Shown here piece by piece: positions 1 through 12,700 of a stretch of 64,000 bases of DNA. A model generated the notes under the pieces. That model saw nothing but the letters and a program-made list of their open reading frames with translations. It searched no databases and was not told the origin of the DNA. Both the position numbers and the translations under genes were made by a program. The stretch spans positions 1 through 64,000 of the forward strand of contig OY979728.1 in NCBI GenBank assembly GCA_963855995.1, read 5' to 3'. This DNA comes from Muricea muricata (Eukaryota > Cnidaria > Anthozoa > Malacalcyonacea > Plexauridae). The stretch's first letter is position 1; each line of letters starts with the position of its first letter.

Positions 1-592
1 TTAAGGTCAGGGTTAGTGTTAGGGTTATTTTTGGGGTTGATTGACAATAATATTAATGCAAAAAAAATTTTTTTAAGCACCTCTAGACTCTTAAATTCAG
101 GTATTTCAAAAACCGTGACGCCATGGTACGTCACGTTTCCGCGGTGTTAATGCACCACAATCTTTGCAAGCAGCAGAGGCTAACGTACATATATACAAAC
201 GGTGATTCTATACTATCGATGGTCGGATTCGAATCTGGAATCCCAGGGTTTTAGCACTCATGGTCTGGGGGCCGCTTCTACCCCCCCCCCTAACAGTTCG
301 AATTCGGGCCAGGGATGGTGGATATTAGGTGAAGGCAGTCAATTGGATGTTAATGTTGGCGACAACAACGTCCAATTCTTTCAGGGCGCCAAATGTCCAA
401 AGCCATCTTTTATAACAATACTTGGTCCATTTCACCATGGTTATGCTCTCTTTTTTAAGCGACAATGTTAAATACCGTTTTCAAAGCCATCTTTTATAGC
501 AATACTTGGTCCATTTCACCATGGTTATGCTCTCTTTTTTAAGCGACAATGTTAAATACCGTTTTCAAACACGGTTTGTTGATTGTTGTGCT

Positions 593-656
593 GCGTCGTA
601 GTGGTCAAGGTAAATGTCTTCCATGCCGCAGTTTGGGGTTCGAATCCCGGCGACGT
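593..656 (+). other. tRNA-like segment of the satellite unit (first of 32 copies)
   Basis: The segment starts GCGTCGTAGTGGTCAAGG and ends GGTTCGAATCCCGGCGACGT. The ends GCGTCG and CGACGT can pair as an acceptor-like stem. GGTTCGAATCC at 637-647 is a perfect RNA polymerase III B-box/T-loop. The A-box region is weak, the anticodon stem does not pair well and the whole is about 64 nt, so this is a tRNA-derived relic (closest in feel to Gly or Val), not a working tRNA. T-runs follow within 30 bases and could terminate Pol III. The same segment recurs in each satellite unit, ending with 21499-21562. Confidence 0.6.
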
Positions 657-703
657 CTATTTTATACTTTTGAGTCAAAGTTGTTTTTTTTTGAGTTTTT
701 TTC

Positions 704-746
704 TTTATAATTAGGGTCAGGGTTAGTGTTAGGGTTATTTTTGGGG
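704..746 (+). repeat. Telomere-like TTAGGG variants inside the satellite unit
   Basis: The stretch reads TTTATAATTAGGGTCAGGG, then TTAGTGTTAGGGTTATTTT, then GGGG. It contains two exact TTAGGG hexamers and near-matches (TCAGGG, TTAGTG). TTAGGG is the usual metazoan telomere repeat. The motif recurs in every unit; some copies have AAGGTCAGGG or GAGTCAGGG at the start. Confidence 0.6.
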
Positions 747-3700
747 TTAATTGACAATAATATTAATGCAAAAAAAATTTTTTTATGCACCTCTAGACTC
801 TTAAATTCAGGTATTGCAAAAAGCGTGACGCGATGGTACGTCACGTTTCCGCGGTGTTAATGCACCACAATCTTTGCAAGCAGCAGAGGCTAACGTACAT
901 ATATACAAACGGTGATTCTATACTATCGATGGTCGAATTCGAATCTGGAATTCCAGGGTTTTAGCACTCATGGTCTGGGGGCCGCTTCTACCCTCCCCTA
1001 ACAGTTCGAATTCGGGCCAGGGATGGTGGGCATTAGGCGAAGGCAGTCAATTGGACGTTAATGTTGGCGACAACAACGCCCAATTCCGCCAGGGCGCCAA
1101 ATGTCCAAAGCCATCTTTTATAACAATACTTGGTGCATTTCACCATGGTTATGCTCTCTTTTTTAAGCGACAATGTTAAATACCGTTTTCAAACACTGTT
1201 TGTTGATTGTTGTGCTGCGTCGTAGTGGTCAAGGTAAATGTCTTCCATGCTGCAGTTTGGGGTTCGAATCCCGGCGACGTCTATTTTATACTTTTGAGTC
1301 AAAGTTGTTTTTTTTTGAGTTTTTTTCTTTATAATTAGGGTCAGGGTTAGTGTTAGGGTTACTTTTGGGGTTAATTGACAATAATATTAATGCAAAAAAA
1401 ATTTTTTTATGCACCTCTAGACTCTTAAATTCAGGTATTGCAAAAAGCGTGACGCGATGGTACGTCACGTTTCCGCGGTGTTAATGCACCACAATCTTTG
1501 CAAGCAGCAGAGGCTAACGTACATATATACAAACGGTGATTCTATACTATCGATGGTCGAACTCGAATCTGGAATTCCAGGGTTTTAGCACTCATGGTCT
1601 GGGGGCCGCTTCTACCCTCCCCTAACAGTTCGAATTCGGGCCAGGGATGGTGGGCATTAGGCGAAGGCAGTCAATTGGACGTTAATGTTGGCGACAACAA
1701 CGTCCAATTCCGCCAGGGCGCCAAATGTCCAAAGCCATCTTTTATGACAATACTTGGTCCATTTCACCATGGTTATGCTCTCTTTTTTAAGCGACAATGT
1801 TAAATACCGTTTTCAAAGCCACCTTTTATAGCAATACTTGGTCCATTTCACCATGGTTATGCTCTCTTTTTTAAGCGACAATGTTAAATACCGTTTTCAA
1901 ACACGGTTTGGTGATTGTTGTGCTGTGTCGTAGTGGTCAAGGTAAATGTCTTCCATGCCGCAGTTTGGGGTTCGAATCCCGGCGACGTCTATTTTATACT
2001 TTTGAGTCAAAGTTTTTTTTTTTGAGTTTTTTTCTTTATAATTAAGGTCAGGGTTAGTGTTAGGGTTATTTTTGGGGTTGATTGACAATAATATTAATGC
2101 AAAAAAAATTTTTTTAAGCACCTCTAGACTCTTAAATTCAGGTATTGCAAAAAGCGTGACGCGATGGTACGTCACGTTTCCGCGGTGTTAATGCACCACA
2201 ATCTTTGCAAGCAGCAGAGGCTAACGTACATATATACAAACGGTGATTCTATACTATCGATGGTCGAATTCGAATCTGGAATTCCAGGGTTTTAGCACTC
2301 ATGGTCTGGGGGCCGCTTCTACCCTCCCCTAACAGTTCGAATTCGGGCCAGGGATGGTGGGCATTAGGCGAAGGCAGTCAATTGGACGTTAATGTTGGCG
2401 ACAACAACGTCCAATTCCGCCAGGGCGCCAAATGTCCAAAGCCATCTTTTATAACAATACTTGGTGCATTTCACCATGGTTATGCTCTCTTTTTTAAGCG
2501 ACAATGTTAAATACCGTTTTCAAACACGGTTTGTTGATTGTTGTGCTGTGTCGTAGTGGTCAAGGTAAATGTCTTCCATGCCGCAGTTTGGGGTTCGAAT
2601 CCCGGCGACGTCTATTTTATACTTTTGAGTCAAAGTTGTTTTTTTTTGAGTTTTTTTCTTTATAATTAGAGTCAGGGTTAGTGTTAGGGTTATTTTTGGG
2701 GTTAATTGACAATAATATTAATGCAACAAAAATTTTTTTATGCACCTCTAGACTCTTAAATTCAGGTATTGCAAAAAGCGTGACGCGATGGTACGTCACG
2801 TTTCCGCGGTGTTAATGCACCACAATCTTTGCAAGCAGCAGAGGCTAACGTACATATATACAAACGGTGATTCTATACTATCGATGGTCGAATTCGAATC
2901 TGGAATTCCAGGGTTTTAGCACTCATGGTCTGGGGGCCGCTTCTACCCTCCCCTAACAGTTCGAATTCGGGCCAGGGGTGGTGGATATTAGGCGAAGGCA
3001 GTCAATTGGACGTTAATGTTGGCGACAACAACGTCCAATTCCGCCAGGGCGCCAAATGTCCAAAGCCATCTTTTATAACAATACTTGGTCCATTTCACCA
3101 TGGTTATGCTCTCTTTTTTAAGCGACAATGTTAAATACCGTTTTCAAACACGGTTTGGTGATTGTTGTGCTGTGTCGTAGTGGTCAAGGTAAATGTCTTC
3201 CATGCCGCAGTTTGGGGTTCGAATCCCGGCGACGTCTATTTTATACTTTTGAGTCAAAGTTGTTTTTTTTTGAGTTTTTTTCTTTATAATTAGGGTCAGG
3301 GTTAGTGTTAGGGTTACTTTTGGGGTTAATTGACAATAATATTAATGCAAAAAAAATTTTTTTATGCACCTCTAGACTCTTAAATTCAGGTATTGCAAAA
3401 AGCGTGACGCGATGGTACGTCACGTTTCCGCGGTGTTAATGCACCACAATCTTTGCAAGCAGCAGAGGCTAACGTACATATATACAAACGGTGATTCTAT
3501 ACTATCGATGGTCGAACTCGAATCTGGAATTCCAGGGTTTTAGCACTCATGGTCTGGGGGCCGCTTCTACCCTCCCCTAACAGTTCGAATTCGGGCCAGG
3601 GATGGTGGACATTAGGCGAAGGCAGTCAATTGGACGTTAATGTTGGCGACAACAACGTCCAATTCCGCCAGGGCGCCAAATGTCCAAAGCCATCTTTTAT

Positions 3701-6700
3701 GACAATACTTGGTCCATTTCACCATGGTTATGCTCTCTTTTTTAAGCGACAATGTTAAATACCGTTTTCAAAGCCACCTTTTATAGCAATACTTGGTCCA
3801 TTTCACCATGGTTATGCTCTCTTTTTTAAGCGACAATGTTAAATACCGTTTTCAAACACGGTTTGGTGATTGTTGTGCTGTGTCGTAGTGGTCAAGGTAA
3901 ATGTCTTCCATGCCGCAGTTTGGGGTTCGAATCCCGGCGACGTCTATTTTATACTTTTGAGTCAAAGTTTTTTTTTTTGAGTTTTTTTCTTTATAATTAA
4001 GGTCAGGGTTAGTGTTAGGGTTATTTTTGGGGTTGATTGACAATAATATTAATGCAAAAAAAATTTTTTTAAGCACCTCTAGACTCTTAAATTCAGGTAT
4101 TGCAAAAAGCGTGACGCGATGGTACGTCACGTTTCCGCGGTGTTAATGCACCACAATCTTTGCAAGCAGCAGAGGCTAACGTACATATATACAAACGGTG
4201 ATTCTATACTATCGATGGTCGAACTCGAATCTGGAATTCCAGGGTTTTAGCACTCATGGTCTGGGGGCCGCTTCTACCCTCCCCTAACAGTTCGAATTCG
4301 GGCCAGGGATGGTGGACATTAGGCGAAGGCAGTCAATTGGACGTTAATGTTGGCGACAACAACGTCCAATTCCGCCAGGGCGCCAAATGTCCAAAGCCAT
4401 CTTTTATGACAATACTTGGTCCATTTCACCATGGTTATGCTCTCTTTTTTAAGCGACAATGTTAAATACCGTTTTCAAAGCCACCTTTTATAGCAATACT
4501 TGGTCCATTTCACCATGGTTATGCTCTCTTTTTTAAGCGACAATGTTAAATACCGTTTTCAAACACGGTTTGGTGATTGTTGTGCTGTGTCGTAGTGGTC
4601 AAGGTAAATGTCTTCCATGCCGCAGTTTGGGGTTCGAATCCCGGCGACGTCTATTTTATACTTTTGAGTCAAAGTTTTTTTTTTTGAGTTTTTTTCTTTA
4701 TAATTAAGGTCAGGGTTAGTGTTAGGGTTATTTTTGGGGTTGATTGACAATAATATTAATGCAAAAAAAATTTTTTTAAGCACCTCTAGACTCTTAAATT
4801 CAGGTATTGCAAAAAGCGTGACGCGATGGTACGTCACGTTTCCGCGGTGTTAATGCACCACAATCTTTGCAAGCAGCAGAGGCTAACGTACATATATACA
4901 AACGGTGATTCTATACTATCGATGGTCGAATTCGAATCTGGAATTCCAGGGTTTTAGCACTCATGGTCTGGGGGCCGCTTCTACCCTCCCCTAACAGTTC
5001 GAATTCGGGCCAGGGATGGTGGGCATTAGGCGAAGGCAGTCAATTGGACGTTAATGTTGGCGACAACAACGTCCAATTCCGCCAGGGCGCCAAATGTCCA
5101 AAGCCATCTTTTATAACAATACTTGGTGCATTTCACCATGGTTATGCTCTCTTTTTTAAGCGACAATGTTAAATACCGTTTTCAAACACGGTTTGTTGAT
5201 TGTTGTGCTGTGTCGTAGTGGTCAAGGTAAATGTCTTCCATGCCGCAGTTTGGGGTTCGAATCCCGGCGACGTCTATTTTATACTTTTGAGTCAAAGTTG
5301 TTTTTTTTTGAGTTTTTTTCTTTATAATTAGAGTCAGGGTTAGTGTTAGGGTTATTTTTGGGGTTAATTGACAATAATATTAATGCAACAAAAATTTTTT
5401 TATGCACCTCTAGACTCTTAAATTCAGGTATTGCAAAAAGCGTGACGCGATGGTACGTCACGTTTCCGCGGTGTTAATGCACCACAATCTTTGCAAGCAG
5501 CAGAGGCTAACGTACATATATACAAACGGTGATTCTATACTATCGATGGTCGAATTCGAATCTGGAATTCCAGGGTTTTAGCACTCATGGTCTGGGGGCC
5601 GCTTCTACCCTCCCCTAACAGTTCGAATTCGGGCCAGGGATGGTGGATATTAGGCGAAGGCAGTCAATTGGACGTTAATGTTGGCGACAACAACGTCCAA
5701 TTCCGCCAGGGCGCCAAATGTCCAAAGCCATCTTTTATAACAATACTTGGTCCATTTCACCATGGTTATGCTCTCTTTTTTAAGCGACAATGTTAAATAC
5801 CGTTTTCAAACACGGTTTGGTGATTGTTGTGCTGTGTCGTAGTGGTCAAGGTAAATGTCTTCCATGCCGCAGTTTGGGGTTCGAATCCCGGCGACGTCTA
5901 TTTTATACTTTTGAGTCAAAGTTTTTTTTTTTGAGTTTTTTTCTTTATAATTAAGGTCAGGGTTAGTGTTAGGGTTATTTTTGGGGTTGATTGACAATAA
6001 TATTAATGCAAAAAAAATTTTTTTAAGCACCTCTAGACTCTTAAATTCAGGTATTGCAAAAAGCGTGACGCGATGGTACGTCACTTTTCCGCGGTGTTAA
6101 TGCACCACAATCTTTGCAAGCAGCAGAGGCTAACGTACATATATACAAACGGTGATTCTATACTATCGATGGTCGAATTCGAATCTGGAATTCCAGGGTT
6201 TTAGCACTCATGGTCTGGGGGCCGCTTCTACCCTCCCCTAACAGTTCGAATTCGGGCCAGGGATGGTGGGCATTAGGCGAAGGCAGTCAATTGGACGTTA
6301 ATGTTGGCGACAACAACGCCCAATCTCGCCAGGGCGCCAAATGTCCAAAGCCATCTTTTATAACAATACTTGGTCCATTTCACCATGGTTATGCTCTCTT
6401 TTTTAAGCGACAATGTTAAATACCGTTTTCAAAGCCACCTTTTATAGCAATACTTGGTCCATTTCACCATGGTTATGCTCTCTTTTTTAAGCGACAATGT
6501 TAAATACCGTTTTCAAACACGGTTTGGTGATTGTTGTGCTGTGTCGTAGTGGTCAAGGTAAATGTCTTCCATGCCGCAGTTTGGGGTTCGAATCCCGGCG
6601 ACGTCTATTTTATACTTTTGAGTCAAAGTTTTTTTTTTTGAGTTTTTTTCTTTATAATTAAGGTCAGGGTTAGTGTTAGGGTTATTTTTGGGGTTGATTG

Positions 6701-9700
6701 ACAATAATATTAATGCAAAAAAAATTTTTTTAAGCACCTCTAGACTCTTAAATTCAGGTATTGCAAAAAGCGTGACGCGATGGTACGTCACGTTTCCGCG
6801 GTGTTAATGCACCACAATCTTTGCAAGCAGCAGAGGCTAACGTACATATATAAAAACGGTGATTCTATACTATCGATGGTCGAATTCGAATCTGGAATTC
6901 CAGGGTTTTAGCACTCATGGTCTGGGGGCCGCTTCTACCCTCCCCTAACAGTTCGAATTCGGGCCAGGGATGGTGGGCATTAGGCGAAGGCAGTCAATTG
7001 GACGTTAATGTTGGCGACAACAACGTCCAATTCCGCCAGGGCGCCAAATGTCCAAAGCCATCTTTTATAACAATACTTGGTGCATTTCACCATGGTTATG
7101 CTCTCTTTTTTAAGCGACAATGTTAAATACCGTTTTCAAACACGGTTTGGTGATTGTTGTGCTGTGTCGTAGTGGTCAAGGTAAATGTCTTCCATGCCGC
7201 AGTTTGGGGTTCGAATCCCGGCGACGTCTATTTTATACTTTTGAGTCAAAGTTGTTTTTTTTTGAGTTTTTTTCTTTATAATTAGAGTCAGGGTTAGTGT
7301 TAGGGTTATTTTTGGGGTTAATTGACAATAATATTAATGCAACAAAAATTTTTTTATGCACCTCTAGACTCTTAAATTCAGGTATTGCAAAAAGCGTGAC
7401 GCGATGGTACGTCACGTTTCCGCGGTGTTAATGCACCACAATCTTTGCAAGCAGCAGAGGCTAACGTACATATATACAAACGGTGATTCTATACTATCGA
7501 TGGTCGAATTCGAATCTGGAATTCCAGGGTTTTAGCACTCATGGTCTGGGGGCCGCTTCTACCCTCCCCTAACAGTTCGAATTCGGGCCAGGGATGGTGG
7601 ATATTAGGCGAAGGCAGTCAATTGGACGTTAATGTTGGCGACAACAACGTCCAATTCCGCCAGGGCGCCAAATGTCCAAAGCCATCTTTTATAACAATAC
7701 TTGGTCCATTTCACCATGGTTATGCTCTCTTTTTTAAGCGACAATGTTAAATACCGTTTTCAAACACGGTTTGGTGATTGTTGTGCTGTGTCGTAGTGGT
7801 CAAGGTAAATGTCTTCCATGCCGCAGTTTGGGGTTCGAATCCCGGCGACGTCTATTTTATACTTTTGAGTCAAAGTTTTTTTTTTTGAGTTTTTTTCTTT
7901 ATAATTAAGGTCAGGGTTAGTGTTAGGGTTATTTTTGGGGTTGATTGACAATAATATTAATGCAAAAAAAATTTTTTTAAGCACCTCTAGACTCTTAAAT
8001 TCAGGTATTGCAAAAAGCGTGACGCGATGGTACGTCACTTTTCCGCGGTGTTAATGCACCACAATCTTTGCAAGCAGCAGAGGCTAACGTACATATATAC
8101 AAACGGTGATTCTATACTATCGATGGTCGAATTCGAATCTGGAATTCCAGGGTTTTAGCACTCATGGTCTGGGGGCCGCTTCTACCCTCCCCTAACAGTT
8201 CGAATTCGGGCCAGGGATGGTGGGCATTAGGCGAAGGCAGTCAATTGGACGTTAATGTTGGCGACAACAACGTCCAATTCCGCCAGGGCGCCAAATGTCC
8301 AAAGCCATCTTTTATAACAATACTTGGTCCATTCCACCATGGTTATGCTCTCTTTTTTAAGCGACAATGTTAAATACCGTTTTCAAAGCCATCTTTTATA
8401 GCAATACTTGGTCCATTTCACCATGGTTATGCTCTCTTTTTAAGCGACAATGTTAAATACCGTTTTCAAACACGGTTTGGTGATTGTTGTGCTGTGTCGT
8501 AGTGGTCAAGGTAAATGTCTTCCATGCCGCAGTTTGGGGTTCGAATCCCGGCGACGTCTATTTTATACTTTTGAGTCAAAGTTGTTTTTTTTTGAGTTTT
8601 TTTCTTTATAATTAGGGTCAGGGTTAGTGTTAGGGTTATTTTTGGGGTTAATTGACAATAATATTAATGCAAAAAAAATTTTTTTATGCACCTCTAGACT
8701 CTTAAATTCAGGTATTGCAAAAAGCGTGACGCGATGGTACGTCACGTTTCCGCGGTGTTAATGCACCACAATCTTTGCAAGCAGCAGAGGCTAACGTACA
8801 TATATACAAACGGTGATTCTATACTATCGATGGTCGAATTCGAATCTGGAATTCCAGGGTTTTAGCACTCATGGTCTGGGGGCCGCTTCTACCCTCCCCT
8901 AACAGTTCGAATTCGGGCCAGGGGTGGTGGATATTAGGCGAAGGCAGTCAATTGGACGTTAATGTTGGCGACAACAACGTCCAATCCCGCCAGGGCGCCA
9001 AATGTCCAAAGCCATCTTTTATAACAATACTTGGTCCATTTCACCATGGTTATGCTCTCTTTTTTAAGCGACAATGTTAAATACCGTTTTCAAACACGGT
9101 TTGGTGATTGTTGTGCTGTGTCGTAGTGGTCAAGGTAAATGTCTTCCATGCCGCAGTTTGGGGTTCGAATCCCGGCGACGTCTATTTTATACTTTTGAGT
9201 CAAAGTTTTTTTTTTTGAGTTTTTTTCTTTATAATTAAGGTCAGGGTTAGTGTTAGGGTTATTTTTGGGGTTAATTGACAATAATATTAATGCAAAAAAA
9301 ATTTTTTTATGCACCTCTAGACTCTTAAATTCAGGTATTGCAAAAAGCGTGACGCGATGGTACGTCACGTTTCCGCGGTGTTAATGCACCACAATCTTTG
9401 CAAGCAGCAGAGGCTAACGTACATATATACAAACGGTGATTCTATACTATCGATGGTCGAATTCGAATCTGGAATTCCAGGGTTTTAGCACTCATGGTCT
9501 GGGGGCCGCTTCTACCCTCCCCTAACAGTTCGAATTCGGGCCAGGGATGGTGGATATTAGGCGAAGGCAGTCAATTGGACGTTAATGTTGGCGACAACAA
9601 CGTCCAATTCCGCCAGGGCGCCAAATGTCCAAAGCCATCTTTTATAACAATACTTGGTCCATTTCACCATGGTTATGCTCTCTTTTTTAAGCGACAATGT

Positions 9701-12700
9701 TAAATACCGTTTTCAAAGCCATCTTTTATAGCAATACTTGGTCCATTTCACCATGGTTATGCTCTCTTTTTAAGCGACAATGTTAAATACCGTTTTCAAA
9801 CACGGTTTGGTGATTGTTGTGCTGTGTTGTAGTGGTCAAGGTAAATGTCTTCCATGTCGCAGTTTGGGGTTCGAATCCCGGCGACGTCTATTTTATACTT
9901 TTGAGTCAAAGTTGTTTTTTTTTGAGTTTTTTTCTTTATAATTAGGGTCAGGGTTAGTGTTAGGGTTATTTTGGGGGTTAATTGACAATAATATTAATGC
10001 AAAAAAAATTTTTTTATGCACCTCTAGACTCTTAAATTCAGGTATTGCAAAAAGCGTGACGCGATGGTACGTCACGTTTCCGCGGTGTTAATGCACCACA
10101 ATCTTTGCAAGCAGCAGAGGCTAACGTACATATATACAAACGGTGATTGTATACTATCGATGGTCGAATTCGAATCTGGAATTCCAGGGTTTTAGCACTC
10201 ATGGTCTGGGGGCCGCTTCTACCCTCCCCTAACAGTTCGAATTCGGGCCAGGGATGGTGGATATTAGGCGAAGGCAGTCAATTGGACGTTAATGTTGGCG
10301 ACAACAACGTCCAATTCCGCCAGGGCGCCAAATGTCCAAAGCCATCTTTTATAACAATACTTGGTCCATTTCACCATGGTTATGCTCTCTTTTTTAAGCG
10401 ACAATGTTAAATACCGTTTTCAAAGCCATCTTTTATAGCAATACTTGGTCCATTTCACCATGGTTATGCTCTCTTTTTAAGCGACAATGTTAAATACCGT
10501 TTTCAAACACGGTTTGGTGATTGTTGTGCTGTGTCGTAGTGGTCAAGGTAAATGTCTTCCATGTCGCAGTTTGGGGTTCGAATCCCGGCGACGTCTATTT
10601 TATACTTTTGAGTCAAAGTTTTTTTTTTTGAGTTTTTTTCTTTATAATTAGGGTCAGGGTTAGTGTTAGGGTTATTTTGGGGGTTAATTGACAATAATAT
10701 TAATGCAAAAAAAATTTTTTTATGCACCTCTAGACTCTTAAATTCAGGTATTGCAAAAAGCGTGACGCGATGGTACGTCACGTTTCCGCGGTGTTAATGC
10801 ACCACAATCTTTGCAAGCAGCAGAGGCTAACGTACATATATACAAACGGTGATTCTATACTATCGATGGTCGAATTCGAATCTGGAATTCCAGGGTTTTA
10901 GCACTCATGGTCTGGGGGCCGCTTCTACCCTCCCCTAACAGTTCGAATTCGGGCCAGGGATGGTGGATATTAGGCGAAGGCAGTCAATTGGACGTTAATG
11001 TTGGCGACAACAACGTCCAATTCCGCCAGGGCGCCAAATGTCCAAAGCCATCTTTTATAACAATACTTGGTCCATTTCACCATGGTTATGCTCTCTTTTT
11101 TAAGCGACAATGTTAAATACCGTTTTCAAACACGGTTTGGTGATTGTTGTGCTGTGTCGTAGTGGTCAAGGTAAATGTCTTCCATGCCGCAGTTTGGGGT
11201 TCGAATCCCGGCGACGTCTATTTTATACTTTTGAGTCAAAGTTTTTTTTTTTGAGTTTTTTTCTTTATAATTAAGGTCAGGGTTAGTGTTAGGGTTATTT
11301 TTGGGGTTAATTGACAATAATATTAATGCAAAAAAAATTTTTTTATGCACCTCTAGACTCTTAAATTCAGGTATTGCAAAAAGCGTGACGCGATGGTACG
11401 TCACGTTTCCGCGGTGTTAATGCACCACAATCTTTGCAAGCAGCAGAGGCTAACGTACATATATACAAACGGTGATTCTATACTATCGATGGTCGAATTC
11501 GAATCTGGAATTCCAGGGTTTTAGCACTCATGGTCTGGGGGCCGCTTCTACCCTCCCCTAACAGTTCGAATTCGGGCCAGGGATGGTGGATATTAGGCGA
11601 AGGCAGTCAATTGGACGTTAATGTTGGCGACAACAACGTCCAATTCCGCCAGGGCGCCAAATGTCCAAAGCCATCTTTTAAAACAATACTTGGTCCATTT
11701 CACCATGGTTATGCTCTCTTTTTTAAGCGACAATGTTAAATACCGTTTTCAAAGCCATCTTTTATAGCAATACTTGGTCCATTTCACCATGGTTATGCTC
11801 TCTTTTTAAGCGACAATGTTAAATACCGTTTTCAAACACGGTTTGGTGATTGTTGTGCTGTGTTGTAGTGGTCAAGGTAAATGTCTTCCATGTCGCAGTT
11901 TGGGGTTCGAATCCCGGCGACGTCTATTTTATACTTTTGAGTCAAAGTTGTTTTTTTTTGAGTTTTTTTCTTTATAATTAGGGTCAGGGTTAGTCATAGG
12001 GTTATTTTGGGGGTTAATTGACAATAATATTAATGCAAAAAAAATTTTTTTATGCACCTCTAGACTCTTAAATTCAGGTATTGCAAAAAGCGTGACGCGA
12101 TGGTACGTCACGTTTCCGCGGTGTTAATGCACCACAATCTTTGCAAGCAGCAGAGGCTAACGTACATATATACAAACGGTGATTCTATACTATCGATGGT
12201 CGAATTCGAATCTGGAATTCCAGGGTTTTAGCACTCATGGTCTGGGGGCCGCTTCTACCCTCCCCTAACAGTTCGAATTCGGGCCAGGGATGGTGGATAT
12301 TAGGCGAAGGCAGTCAATTGGACGTTAATGTTGGCGACAACAACGTCCAATTCCGCCAGGGCGCCAAATGTCCAAAGCCATCTTTTATAACAATACTTAG
12401 TCCATTTCACCATGGTTATGCTCTCTTTTTTAAGCGACAATGTTAAATACCGTTTTCAAAGCCATCTTTTATAGCAATACTTGGTCCATTTCACCATGGT
12501 TATGCTCTCTTTTTAAGCGACAATGTTAAATACCGTTTTCAAACACGGTTTGGTGATTGTTGTGCTGTGTCGTAGTGGTCAAGGTAAATGTCTTCCATGT
12601 CGCAGTTTGGGGTTCGAATCCCGGCGACGTCTATTTTATACTTTTGAGTCAAAGTTTTTTTTTTTGAGTTTTTTTCTTTATAATTAGGGTCAGGGTTAGT

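Noticed and set aside
593..656. Functional tRNA gene in each satellite unit
   Set aside because: Too short, weak A-box and unpaired anticodon stem; only the acceptor ends and T-loop are preserved.
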